Below are positions 47,058-59,645 of a DNA stretch of 64,000 nucleotides, one piece after another. Source of the stretch: Alviniconcha marisindica (Eukaryota; Mollusca; Gastropoda; Provannidae). Each line of letters begins with the position of its first letter. Position 1 is the stretch's first letter. The stretch lies in NCBI GenBank assembly GCA_018857735.1, contig JABMCL010000151.1:410001-474000 (forward strand), in the 5' to 3' direction. Under the pieces are notes generated by a model. The model was not told the DNA's origin. It did no database searches and saw only the letters and a program-made list of their open reading frames with translations. Position numbers and translations under genes: made by a program.

Positions 47058-47215
47058 AATAGTAATAATAATAATATTAAGCACATTATGATGCGCTCAT
47101 CAACGCCCTCTCTCTCTCTCTAATAATAATAATAATAATAACAATAATAATAATCAGTACTGACATTAACTGACATCTGAATCAGTACTGACAGTACTGA
47201 CATCAACGCCCCCCC
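45850..47215. repeat. dimeric satellite derived from the LINE-A 3' tail
   Basis: About 16 monomers of 60-100 bp. Each has a TAA run, then CAGTAC...ATTATGATGCGCTCATCA and ACGCC, then a C/CT run. Two monomer types alternate almost strictly. Type A starts GATAATAATAATAATAGTAA and continues CAGTACATTATGATG. Type B starts TAATAATAATAATAACAATA and continues CAGTACTGACATTATGATG. A starts near 46,019, 46,180, 46,338, 46,487, 46,680, 46,855 and 47,055; B starts near 46,088, 46,246, 46,397, 46,582, 46,756, 46,917 and 47,121. The core reverse-complements to the LINE-A terminus at 40,685-40,725. Confidence 0.9.
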
Positions 47216-47460
47216 CCCCCCCCTCTCTCTCTCTCTCTCCGAGCCAGGCGGCTTCGCCGCCGGCGCGGCACTGAGACTGACCGTCATCAGTGGCTCCAGA
47301 GCGGTAATAATAATAATAATAATCCGGACATTTTGGGCACCTACCGCCCTGCGGCTCCAAGAGTGATGAACAATACAAAGATAACAGATCACAAATGTAC
47401 ACTGAGACTCAGTGATATCATTAGATGCTATTAATTTCAATATACAATAGATATTACTGA
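47216..47460. other. unique flank right of the satellite
   Basis: Contains a GC-rich GGCGGCTTCGCCGCCGGCGC palindrome-like patch at about 47,247-47,266. A TAA run joined to CCGGACATTTTGGGCACCTA at about 47,305-47,345 resembles another retroelement tail. No gene is seen. Confidence 0.4.
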
Positions 47461-47524
47461 TACACCGGCGATTGGTCAGTCAGCACGGTTCTGCGGCAAA
47501 TGTGATATAATTTACTGTACGTGC

Positions 47525-47845
<321 letters not shown>

Positions 47846-48214
47846 ACAAAGCGTGTACCATGTATGTTCAGTCGTTGCTTGATAAAAGTTACCCTGGTTT
47901 AAAAAAGAAAAAGAAATAAAGGCGCATATATATCGGTTTTGTATTGTCTGACTACTGATTCTGCTTTTGAACATTTTGTGTGTTTTGTTCTTCTTTCAGG
48001 ACGCTGGCTGTCAAATTAATTGATGACTGTTGATCTGAATTTTGTGAGGATCGTGTCTTCATACTCAGTGCAGTGCTGTGACACTAGGTAGTCATTCAAA
48101 AAACAAAACAAAAAATCTCCACGAGGTATCGCACAAAAATTAGATATTATTATAATTACATTTTTATATGTGTTGTATCGTGTATGTAGGCTATTAGTTT
48201 TCCAACTCTACATA

Positions 48215-49030
48215 TGCCCTCCCATCCCCGCCCTCCAGGCCCCGCTACCTCCCGCCCGCCCCTAATCTATCTCAGAGTGACCCGACCTCGACACCGACCC
48301 CACCTCCTGTCCCTGACCCCCGGCCTAGCCTACCTCCCGACCTTGGACCCACCTCCTGTCCCCGACCCCCTACCCTACCCGGTTACCCCAGTTCCTGTCC
48401 CGGCTTGATCCTACCTCCCGACCCCGACCCTACCCTAGCGACCTCGACCCGACCCTAACGACCCCGACTGACCTTAAGCTAACGACCCCATCTCCAAACC
48501 CTACCCCAACGTTAACTTCCGACCCGACTAGACCCTACGACCCTACCTCCCAACCTCACCACTGCCTCCCATCCCCGACTGAACCTATCATACCGACCCC
48601 ATCTCCTATCCCCCAACCCTATTTCACCACTACCTCATGACCCAGACTCTACGCCGGTCTACCATGCCGAGCCCATCTCCCAACCCTACCTCACCACTAC
48701 CTCCCGACCCCGACTGACTAGGCCCTACCGTCCAACCCCAACCCTATGCTCGCAACCTCACCACTGCCTCCCGACCCCAGGCCTATCATACCGACCCCAC
48801 CTCCTGTACCCCCTACCCTACCTCACGACCCCTACCCTACCCTACCCGGACCCCAAGTCAATCTCAACTCCAACCCTACCTCACCGCTACCTCAGTCCCG
48901 ACCGACCCAGACTGACAATACTTTACCGACCCCATCTCAGTTGCAACCTCGGCCGCCCAGCCCTACCTCACCACTACCTCCCGACCCCGACTAGGCCCTA
49001 GGCTGACACTACCTTTCAAACCCAACTCTA
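48215..49030. repeat. C-rich degenerate minisatellite
   Basis: About 800 bp built from variants of CCTACCTCACCACTACCTCC and CGACCCCGACTGACCCTA. The plus strand is strongly C-rich and G-poor. The unit length varies around 30-60 bp with many indels. Open frames across it encode only Pro/Thr/Ser-rich low-complexity sequence. Confidence 0.8.
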
Positions 49031-50750
49031 ACCGTCGTAACTGTGACCTGAAATGATTCAGTTAAACATTTTTGCAGGTAGTGTCGGCCAGTTAAACTTA
49101 GCCGCCTGTATCGTAGTTATTGACTGAGTCAGTGAATTGCGACAACGCCGGAAAACTCAGTCAGTGAATAGTCTAGCCTGGAACGTCACGTCGAGACCTC
49201 ACCGCCATTTCACCGGTGATGAGAACGGCTGAGACGGTCTTCGTTTCACTGTTGCTTTACGCACACTGGACGGGGAGCCCAGGACGTCCACCTCCACTTA
49301 GTCACTGACACAGTTCTTCAGCTCTGAAGAGAGTACATTTTACTTCTTCTTCTTCTTGAAACTTTATTTTACGTCCGCAGAGACCATAATGACTATTAGG
49401 GACGGGGAGCCCAGGACGTCCACCTCTTCAGTCTTTCACACAGCTCCTCAGCTCTGAAAACTCCCTCTCAGCTGATTTACATGCAGTGTGATTCTGTGTT
49501 GCGCATGCGCGCCAGGCCGACAGCCGCCTGCACGCGCGCTAACTCAAAGTTACACGACTCCGCATGCCCTTATCTAATTTTCAGTTTCAGACACGAGGAT
49601 GCTTCCCCTGGGTTCGCCGAGCAGACGATAAGAAGCGAAAGGAAAAGCCCTATAGGAAGTCAGGGAAGATTGATCGACAGCGTACATTTCTAATTCTTAT
49701 CACCCTGCCCCCGAGTCGGATCTCGTATAGTCAGTCTATGACCCGACTTGAGCCGACCCAGAGTTCATGCCCAGAGCGCGCAATGCCACATGTATGCCTC
49801 AAGGCTCGTATTTTGGGTTTCGCAGCCCCACACAGTGTGTGAACGGCGGTGGAACCATAGCACGGTGGGAGGAACGGGGAGTAGTGCTATGGGCCGAAAC
49901 GGAGAGGCGTAGCCGGAACAAAGACATTGGCAGGAAAGCGAAGGAAGGAAGGAAAAGAGCCCTGGCTGTATGTGGCCAAGGGGAAGTTGGAAGTTGAAAT
50001 CTGCACGTTGTGCGCTATCAAGTGTCGGCAGCAGCGACGGGACCTGATCCTTCCTCAGTGTCCGCTGTGGTGTGGGTAATACGTACATGTGTACTTTGTC
50101 TGACGGACGACGGCTGTAGCGTAGCATCAGTGTCAGTGTGTAGCACAGCGCTCACTTGTTGATGCTGGATTATACTCCTGCGGAGTCTTACAGTGCAAGA
50201 GCAGTGGGGCTGCCAGTGCCAGTGCAGGGCTGCCTTGGAGAAAAGTGCCTTTTCTGGATCGGGAAATTACATCATCATGTACTGCCGTAAGTACTGTATG
50301 GCGGATCTGCGTCAGCCTGTCCGAATTGTGGTTTGCTTTAAAAAAAAAAAAATGTAGCAAGAAATCTACACCACTACATACCCTCCCGCAGTGAAGTACC
50401 GTGTATTTTGTCTAATATCACCTCGTTGTGAACAGACAAAATAAAACATTGACTGACTGATTGATTAACTGAGTACCGTGGACGCAAGAATTAAAAACCT
50501 CTGCTGAGAATCCTGATCTGCTAAAGCGTTATGCTTTAAAGGTCCTCTCCGGCCTTTAAACTCTGGTGTAGGCTAGGTCAGCTATGTATTTCTGTAGCTT
50601 TATTTGCATGGACTACTGCCAGGAATAGGCCAGTCCAGTTTCTGTCACAGTTTCAGCAGTAGTCCTGGTTCATTCAACCTAATTTTCTCACATCTTCAAA
50701 CATTAAAGTGGCATGTGTCATGACAGTCAATGAGACGTAAGCCTATCTGT
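49031..50750. other. intergenic, no gene identified
   Basis: Contains repeat fragments at 49,265-49,330 and 49,362-49,460 (GGGACGGGGAGCCCAGGACG family). A possible exon end at about 50,289 (ATGTACTGCC followed by GTAAGTACTG) and another GTAATA-type donor at 50,076 lack supporting coding content. Confidence 0.35.
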
Positions 50751-50867
50751 GATATATGCTGAATTGTGTTTCGCCCTTATATGACATATGATATATGCTG
50801 AATTGTGTTTCGCCCTTTTATGATATATGATATATGCTGAATTGTGTTTCGCCCTTATATGACCCTC
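50751..50867. repeat. three-copy 39-bp tandem repeat
   Basis: GATATATGCTGAATTGTGTT starts at 50751, 50790 and 50829. Each copy continues TCGCCCTTATATGA(CATAT) with minor changes in copy 2. Confidence 0.95.
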
Positions 50868-51054
50868 TTCGCCGTTGCTTTGGAGAATTTACTCCCACAG
50901 CCCTATGCGCAGAGACCGAGTCTTTGATTAAAACAGCCGAAACTGAGAGCAAAGGAATCTGCGAATACACCGTTTGTAGTACAGCTGGTTTATTTCACCC
51001 CAAAACAACCTTACAGCCGTCATGGTAAATGAGTTGTCGTTCGGTGTTTTTTTG

Positions 51055-51060
51055 TTTTTG

Positions 51061-51146
<86 letters not shown>

Positions 51147-51209
51147 TGTGAGTGTCTGTGGGCGTGCGTGTGGGTGTGGGTGAGAGAGAGAGAGAGAGGT
51201 GTGTGTGTG

Positions 51210-51281
<72 letters not shown>

Positions 51282-51329
51282 TGTGTGTGTGAGAGAGAGA
51301 GAGAGAGGATGAGAGAGAGAGAGAGAGTG

Positions 51330-51396
<67 letters not shown>

Positions 51397-51466
51397 CGCG
51401 CGCGCGCGCGCGCGCGTGTGTGAGAGAGAGAGAGAGAGTGTGTGTGTGTGTGTGTGTGTGTGTTTC
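51055..51466. repeat. compound microsatellite (TTG)n (TG)n (GA)n (GC)n
   Basis: TTG run, then TG runs alternating with GAGA blocks, then a short (GC)n run at about 51,393-51,415, then GA and TG again. About 410 bp in total. Confidence 0.97.
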
Positions 51467-51469
51467 CTT

Positions 51470-52870
51470 CTGATAGTCTGAGTTACCAATTCGCAACAAT
51501 TGGTACTTCAGAGCAAGCAGCGAGTCAGACACAGAGTCTGGTCCCCATTGGTAGTTACCCACGTGTACATTTCTATACGTATCAAAGGCCTGCCAAGCAC
51601 TGACGTGCATTCCCCGGCAATCAGCACAGATAAGAGGGAGAGAGGATCTCAGCCGCCTGGGGTATGGCAGCTTACTTGCGTCAAAATCACATAGTTGTGA
51701 TATGTCCACAGATAATTGTAACTGGACCTAATTGCAAATATGTCCTTTTGACTCATAGCTGACTCATGCGGCCAACAGCATGTGTGAAGAGCACCTAATT
51801 GTAAGTATCTGAACATATTACTGATAATATCTACATAATTAGTGAACATCACAGCTTACTAGCATAAAAAATAATAGTTACTAATTATTGTGCAGCATAA
51901 TGGTAACTTTATCTGAACCAACATTATTGTAATATTATACATGTATTTTAAAATAACGGCAGTTGGTGCATTGTCCTTTTTAACAATGGCAATGGATAAA
52001 GGGCACAATTTTTGAATCAGTCAAACACACTTTTAAATTCAATCAGTCGAAAACTGCGAGACTGTAAATTTGTCCATACAATTGTAAATTTTCGCTACAT
52101 TATTGTTATTAGTGCCTTCCAATGTCTTGGTTGCGTCAAACTCAAAAGTATATAATTACAATGATGTGAAAGATTTAATTACAATTATGTGGACGTGATG
52201 ACGAAATTGTGGGGACAGTTATATGCTTTTGACGCAAGTGAGCCGCCTTACGGGGACTGCATGGATTTCAGGTGCTCGATCACTTTGAAATGAGGAATCT
52301 CTCGACCGGACTGGTGCTGCCTGTGCGAACTTGTGCTGAGTAATTGAGCAGAAAATTGGAGGAACGACGCAAGGAGCGCTGCGATCGAGGGTGTTACTGT
52401 ATATAGTTTAATGCAGGCAGCTTCAGGGCTTCTGTTTCAGCATCCTATCGCCATGGGCATCATCTAGTTATCATGGGCTGAGGAACTAGGACTCTTTGGA
52501 GAGACGTGGATCCTGAAACTGGGTGTTAGAACTGCTTGAAAACTGGACTAGCGGACTGAGAGAGAGAGAAAAACAAAAAACCTGTCGTCTTTATAAGTTT
52601 TGGGTTTGTTTTTGTTGTTTTATTTTGTTTTTGTTGTTGGGGCAAGGGGGGGGGGGGGGGGGGGGTTCCCCCATTCTGGGGCGTTTAATCAAGTAACTTG
52701 CATCCGTCCATCATTACAATGCACACATTCACTTACACATTCGCACTTTAAGAAAAAAATAATCTATCATAACAGTTTCATTGTCATACAAGACACATAT
52801 CCACTGGTTACAAATTCACATGTTCCCCCTACTTGCATCCGTTCAGTAAAGTATTCTTTCAATGTGATGT
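51470..52870. other. intergenic, no gene identified
   Basis: AT-rich sequence with a G homopolymer at about 52,647-52,665. An apparently transcribed-looking but stop-rich stretch at 52,250-52,560 shows no usable frame. Confidence 0.4.
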
Positions 52871-52884
52871 CATTGTGTGAGTTC

Positions 52885-52885
<1 letters not shown>

Positions 52886-52980
<95 letters not shown>

Positions 52981-53024
52981 GTGTGTGTGTGTGTGTGTGT
53001 GTGCGTGTGTGTGCGGGCTGGTGT

Positions 53025-53099
<75 letters not shown>

Positions 53100-53175
53100 C
53101 GTGTGTGTAAACTCATGGATTAGTGGTTCGCTACTAGTATTAGTGAGACGGCGAGCAAGACCATGGAGACAGAAG

Positions 53176-53268
<93 letters not shown>

Positions 53269-53345
53269 CGTGTGTGTGAACTCATGAATTAGTGGTTCGC
53301 TACTAGTACTAGTGAGACGGCGAGCAAGACCATGGAGACAGTAGC
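52886..53345. repeat. duplicated (GT)n plus 72-bp spacer
   Basis: A long GT run (about 52,886-53,100) is followed by a spacer containing TTAGTGGTTCGCTACTAGTA and GACGGCGAGCAAGACCATGG. A second GT run (about 53,178-53,268) is followed by a nearly identical spacer (53,277-53,342). The unit of GT run plus spacer is therefore duplicated. Confidence 0.92.
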
Positions 53346-53459
53346 GGATGAACAATGGACGCTTTTTTGTTCTGACAGATTGTAATGGTAACCACATGTG
53401 TCGCCGCTCGTCGTCAAACAGCAACAGCTGCGCACACAAAACCAAACACGACCGGCGGC

Positions 53460-53700
53460 AGAGAGAGAGAGAGAGGGGGGGGGGGGGGTATTTTAGAACT
53501 GGAGGGATACGATATCTTTGACAAGCACCTGAGTGATGCCTACGTGTTCGCGCGTGTTCCGTATTGCAGGTTTACCACACACACACACACACAGAGGTGG
53601 AGAGAGAGGGGGGAGAGAGACAGAGACAGAGGGAGGGGGGAGAGAGAGAAACACGGGGAAGGCGGGGAGTGTCGATGGAGGGGGCGGGAGGGGGGGGGGG
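53460..53700. repeat. purine-rich tract
   Basis: GA and poly-G runs with a short CA run at about 53,575-53,593. The plus strand is nearly all purine over 53,594-53,705. Non-coding. Confidence 0.85.
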
Positions 53701-53974
53701 AGACCGATGTGACCTCAGTTTATCACTGAGTTCACACAGAGATGAGAAGAAAGGGGGAGGGAGAAGTAACTGACCTCAGTCAGAACTGAGGCCGAGGAGA
53801 AATAATATGCTGTGGGAAGGGGTAGTTATATTAAATTATTGCTCTGTATTTAACAGCAAACGTAGATAATAGTGGGGGCGAAACTTTGGAACACCCTCCC
53901 CCCCCCCCCCCCCCTTAAACCAAAAAACGAACAAACAAAAAACTGCTCTCGGGGCGACTGTATTTATTTATTTG

Positions 53975-54081
<107 letters not shown>

Positions 54082-54928
54082 GCAGGATGACTCGTGGCGC
54101 CGCCGCCGTCCACTCGCGTGGAGCACAGCACCTGGACAAAGCTTCGTGCACCGCTGACGGTTGGTCAGCATTATAATAATTATATTTGATCTGCAGAGGG
54201 GCCAGCCGACCACCACGCTGAGAGTAGCCTGCGCAGCATCAGTGTTTGTCATTACTACCACAGTCGGCACAGCTACTCGGAGCCACTCCAAAAACATCGC
54301 AACAAACAAACGAGTCGAACCATCCGCAGACGTTGGCTGTCGATAGTGCCAGCCGCTGGAGTTTATTTATAAATACTCCCTACACACGGTACAACAGGCC
54401 GCAGTCGCAGTGTGGGTGCTTATCACTGAGCACTGTGTCGTCCTGGGCCCTTCTCTTCTTAGTTTCTTCCTTCAACTTCAAGCGAAAAACTTTCAGATTT
54501 TGTCGAAGGTGTGTGTGTGTGCAAGCAGAACAAGGCCGTATCTAGATCAAGAGCTAAATTTGGTAACTTGAATTTTCCCTGGGCGACGATCTTCTGATTT
54601 ATAAGTGAACGCAACGGGACACTCTACTAAAGGAGGGATAGTTTCTCTGTTTTTAACGAGGCAAGCGTCATAATAACAAGTGATGTGTATGAAAGAAACC
54701 TGTCACATTCCATAAATGAATTTGCTTCCGACTTCAATGTTCTTCCTGCAAGCTGACCCGGCTTTACACTGATTTTTTTAGAAGCGTGTTGTCACACACA
54801 TTAAAATATATTCGGGCAAGATGGTGATTTTCACTGGATTCCATAATGTGGTTGCGTGACGTTCTTTGCATCTGATGACGTGTGTTTGTTGCCGCTACGT
54901 AAGCAGAAGTGTGTGGTGAACTCTTGTG

Positions 54929-54999
54929 ATGGCGGACAAAAGTGAAGGCACAGTGACCATTCTCACCAACGGCATCCATCGCCGACCACAGAGACAACC
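54929..54999 (+). CDS. candidate first coding exon of an unidentified gene
   Basis: ATG in a good context (GTGATGGCGG) with an in-frame TGA 12 nt upstream. It encodes MADKSEGTVTILTNGIHRRP then QRQ and two bases of a Pro codon, ending at a consensus donor GTGAGTATG. The composition is ordinary coding, unlike the surrounding repeats. I do not recognise the protein. The intron would begin directly with the GTGC/GT microsatellite at 55,008. No following exon was found inside the window, so the gene would continue to the right. It could also be a chance open frame. Confidence 0.45.
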
Positions 55000-55007
55000 G
55001 TGAGTAT

Positions 55008-55437
<430 letters not shown>

Positions 55438-55956
55438 GAGGTCTTAACTGTACCCCACCCCTCCACCCCCTTCACCCAGTCGCGGATTCCAATCCCCACC
55501 CTCCTTTCCCTCTTTTCCTGTCAAGTTCTTCTGCTAAAGACACGTACGTATACTCGACTTCTCATGATCCACGCTTCTCACTAGCCACTTCAGCCGGTAC
55601 TTTTTAGTATGGCCGCTCTCTCTCCCCCCCCCCCCCCCCCTTTCTCCCCACGCTAATCTAGCTCTACAAACATATATTACCTACGAGTACTTTCCTGGTC
55701 CGTTTCAAGCATTCGCACCTTGACTGCTGTGGTTCTAGAATTTGGCCCCAGGAAGCGCGAGATGGGGGGAAACTCACTTATTGGTTTATGATGGCAGGTA
55801 AATGGGGCAGATTATTTATTCTGCGCACTTCACTGGGAAGGGCCGTTTCAGACGTGGAACAGTGGTTGAAAACATGGATTTTTTTTATTTGTTTTAATGG
55901 GGTGGGGTGGGGGGGGGGGGATTTTTGTTTTTTGTTTTTTGCGGGCGCTGCGTTTT

Positions 55957-55957
<1 letters not shown>

Positions 55958-56038
<81 letters not shown>
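55958..56038. repeat. (GT)n microsatellite
   Basis: Pure GT run of about 80 bp, preceded by a G homopolymer at about 55,908-55,920. Confidence 0.97.
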
Positions 56039-56040
<2 letters not shown>

Positions 56041-56856
56041 AGTCTTTGCCCTTTGTCAACACGTACTGACTTTCAAATTTGTATACTGTCTTTCTCTGTC
56101 ATTCCTAAGATGAACCTTCCGGCTCGACAAAAAACAACTTAGGTCATAAACTGCGTAGCTGGCTTTTCCACAAGGTTCCGAGAGAAGTGACGTTCCAAAT
56201 CCATTTTGGCATTGTCTGCCTGGGACTCTCAGGACGAAATGAGCAGTTCGCGGTGTGTAAGATCATCTTTAGCCCATCCTACAGCTCTGACGTACTGAAG
56301 CTGGAAGCTGCGCACCCCGTTGTAGCTATTGTGGACGCATCGTTCGTCATCCGTTGCGCCACCGCGAAGCGATAATGCCCCCCCCCCCCCCCCCCCCCCC
56401 CACCACCGCCCCATTCTTTCTTTGCTCTGTTCAATCTGTCTCTCTCCCCCTCTCTCTCTTTCCTTGCTCATGTTCTTCTCCTTTCTTTCAGTCTTTTCTT
56501 GTGGGGTTCACCGTGAATACATAACTGAGAAAAACAGAGTTTGCGTGCCTGGCCGGCTTACTGATAAGGCCTAAATCCTGCTTTTCCGGTTCTTTCGGCG
56601 TCATTTTTGTACCCAACTCTCTTCCAACACAAAGTGACACATGTATGTCGTGAACAGTGAGTCAGATTTTGTGAACTGATGAGTTGTACAAGTAGTTTGT
56701 AGTTCGCCTCAGCGTGAGCGTCGCAGTCATGTAAAGTCTTCATGATTTTTTGATTTTTTTTTAATCCTCCTTTCGTGTTCATTCTTTCTGGGTTCTGGCT
56801 AAACGTTTACAGGCACAACATGTAGCGAGGCACGAAATTATTTGCTCTCTTTCGCC

Positions 56857-56858
<2 letters not shown>

Positions 56859-56934
<76 letters not shown>
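56859..56934. repeat. (GT)n microsatellite
   Basis: Pure GT run of about 75 bp. The stretch between 56,040 and 56,850 holds a C homopolymer (about 56,377-56,401) and no recognisable gene. Confidence 0.97.
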
Positions 56935-57390
56935 TTTGGGTAGTAAAAACACACAGTGAGGATTGTACGCGTGCATATTTTGTTTGTGTTGGGGAGTCGA
57001 AGGGCCGCAAGTCAAACCACACAAACTGCCTATGGACGGGGGGCCAACACGCCGCAGACAATCAAGTGGGCCCCCCCTGGGCTCTTGGAGTCTCCTTGGC
57101 CGAGTGTGTCGATGCCAGACAGGCAGACACTGAGGTGTTTTGGCACAGATGAGCTGATGCTCTGCGCTGTTGGGTCAGGTTACCGCGGATGTAGAAATCA
57201 AGGTCCCCTCTGCTGAGAATCCAGAATGAGCATACATAATTATATAGGTTCCCTCTGTTTAACCTGCAGTGTTTCATAACGTAGCTTTATCTGATTAACC
57301 TGCTGCCGGGGACTTCTAATTTCTGCCTTGCCGGTTCCTTCAGCTTCATTTTCTCCAGTTCTATTCGGGATAAAGTAACACAAATCAAGA

Positions 57391-57391
57391 C

Positions 57392-57435
<44 letters not shown>

Positions 57436-57443
57436 TGTGTTGT

Positions 57444-57486
<43 letters not shown>

Positions 57487-57500
57487 TGTGTGTGTGTGTG
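57391..57500. repeat. (GTGC)n, (GT)n, (GA)n compound microsatellite
   Basis: GCGT tetranucleotide run, then GT, then GA, then GT. Confidence 0.95.
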
Positions 57501-57591
57501 TTTTCGGTGTGATGGCCAAAAGCTGTTTTTCTTTGCGCGAGTTGTCGGTTTTGTTGTTGCCTTGTTTCTCGGCTGAACGATTTTCTTTTGG

Positions 57592-57938
57592 CTAGCTATG
57601 TTTTATTCCTTGTTCTTTACTTTCATCTGGAGAAATATCACTTAACAGATTTTTTTGATTTTTTTTAATGATTATTACTATTTGAGGAATTGTTCTTCCG
57701 TATATGTCACATACGGAAGAACAAGTCCTCAAATAGTAATAATTTTAATGATTATTACTATTTGAGGAATTGTTCTTCCGTATGTCACATACAGAAGAAC
57801 AATTCCTCAAATAGTAAGTGACATACAGAAGAACAATTCCTCAAATAGTAATAATCATTAAAAAAAAAAAAGCAAAACTATCTGTTAAGTGATATTTCTC
57901 CAGATGAAAGTAAAGAACAAGGAATAAAACATAGCTAG
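57592..57938. mobile_element. fold-back element: perfect 59-bp outer arms, repeated palindromes inside
   Basis: The outer arms 57592-57650 and 57880-57938 are exact reverse complements, starting CTAGCTATGTTTTATTCCTT. Inside is a palindromic module, TAATGATTATTACTATTTGA then GGAATTGTTCTTCCGTATGT, mirrored around a TATGTCACATA-type centre. It is present about two and a half times (57,667-57,747; 57,747-57,817; 57,818-57,860). No coding content. Confidence 0.93.
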
Positions 57939-58388
57939 TTCTAGCTTCATGGTTGACTCGGCAATGGTAATTATACTTACATTCAGTTTTCTAAAGTTGT
58001 GCCTCAAATGCGTGACATTTCTGCTGCCCAAAATTAATGTCAAAATTGTGGCCGGATTAGTTTGCCTCTCCTCATTAGGTTCACAAGGCTAGTGGACTAT
58101 CAGCGTAAATAAGGCGATGTGCGTAACATGGGCAAAGGCGAAGAAAACATAATGAAACCGATTTACTGATACCAGATTTTCAACAAATTGTTTTTTAAAG
58201 GAATGCTCATAAACATGTTTTCATCAAGAAAAATGCATAATGGCAAATACCAGAGCCACATGACAGCAAGCTGCAAATGCTACGTACCATTTGTCATCTG
58301 CTAGATGCTCAACATAACAAGAGCCAATAAAAACAAGAACAAACAACAAACAACAAACAACAACAAAAACAAAAACACTCACTTAATG

Positions 58389-58390
<2 letters not shown>

Positions 58391-58424
<34 letters not shown>
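58391..58424. repeat. poly(T) tract
   Basis: 33 T in a row, which could be the poly(A) of a minus-strand retrocopy. I see no recognisable source gene beside it. A C-rich CCCCACC run follows at 58,481-58,530. Confidence 0.9.
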
Positions 58425-58425
<1 letters not shown>

Positions 58426-59322
58426 TTTGGGGGGTCAGGAGAATGGCACAAAAATGCCGAGACAAAAAGAGCAACAACATCCCCCCCACCCCCCACCCCC
58501 ACCCCACCGCCACCCCATCCCCCACCCCGACTAGTCCTAGCTATATAAAAACAAAACAAACAAAAAAACGTACGTCACGACATCGTTTCCCTTTCAACTG
58601 AGACGTTGCCGAGCGCCAAGAACAACTTGGCACGGAGGCCAGAAGATCAGCAACGCCTGGACTATGTGATACTCCGATGACTGAGAAACCTCTGGCTGCA
58701 GACACACCCATGCAGGTGGTAAAAATAGGAAACAGGGGGTCTGTGGTGTCATGAGTTTTTCTTGGAGGTGGGGGGTGCAATTCTACCCAGGGTTGGCTGG
58801 CTCTTTTACGTAGAAACTGATGCAGGGCTGCTAGCAGCTGGAATTATTTTTCTTAATTAATTCATTTCGATAACTTTTTTTTTTTTTGGGGGGGGTAAGC
58901 TTTCTGCGTTTGTACTATTTCATAACGTCCCCACAGGAAATTCGGGTACGTGCCCCCACATGAAAAAGAAAAAATCCATGACAGTGGTAGAACGTTTCGT
59001 ATTGATTAATTAATCGTTATTATTTTGCAATATTACATTTTTCCGCAGGACATTTGGTGGCTTTTTAACTAGGCCTAACTAGCTTTTAAATTAGTTAAAT
59101 TATCTTTTATATAGTTTTAATCTGCTTCGTTCGCAACCTCACTGTAGTCGAAAGTCAATTCCTCGATGACTCATGGGGATATTTACATTATCATGAAGAA
59201 AGGAAGAAAGGAGCCTATCGATTCTGACCTATTGCTATATACTGTAACCAAAGATTGTACAGCTAAAGTTATGCGGCTGAATGTCAGGGTTTTACGTGAT
59301 GAAAGCTAACAAACAACTGAAT

Positions 59323-59645
59323 GTGAGCCGATTTGGCTTAGCGGTTAGGCGTTAGGCTGGTAAGCAGGGGGACCTCGGTTCGATTCCGCTTCGGCTCCCC
59401 TCTCTCTTCAAAAGTTGTTGTCTGTGGACAGTGGACTTTGTACCTTACAATTAATGAAACATTAAAATGGCTCTCATCGCTGCCCATCTTAATGCAGGAG
59501 TCATTCTGGCGGTGACCGTGTAGCGTCAGGTATGGTCTCCCTCTTTACCCACCTCCTGGGATCTCGGTCCCCGACAGTACCTCTTCGGACACAACTCGTG
59601 GGCGTTAAACCGCTTTAACCAACTAACCAACCAACCAACCAACCA
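59323..59645 (+). mobile_element. tRNA-derived SINE, near complete
   Basis: The head retains a full 7-bp acceptor-stem pairing (GAGCCGA with TCGGCTC), box A (TGGCTTAGCGGTTAGGCG) and box B (GGTTCGATTCC). The central domain contains ATTAAAATGGCTCTCATCGC and CATTCTGGCGGTGACCGTGT. The end differs from the 21,514 copy: GTGGGCGTTAAACCGCTTTA then an (ACCA)n run, so the family uses at least two 3' tails. Confidence 0.9.

Noticed and set aside
45850..47215. Looks superficially like a CRISPR array (regular repeats with spacers).
   Set aside because: The spacers are simple C, CT and TAA runs, unit lengths vary, the setting is a eukaryotic genome, and no cas genes are present. It is a satellite.
48214..48994. 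Proline-rich open frames over the C-rich minisatellite.
   Set aside because: Entirely explained by the repeat composition; frames shift between units.
59323..59400. Functional tRNA gene.
   Set aside because: It has A and B boxes and an acceptor stem, but it is the head of a repeated SINE, the anticodon arm is poor, and the same downstream block follows in other copies.
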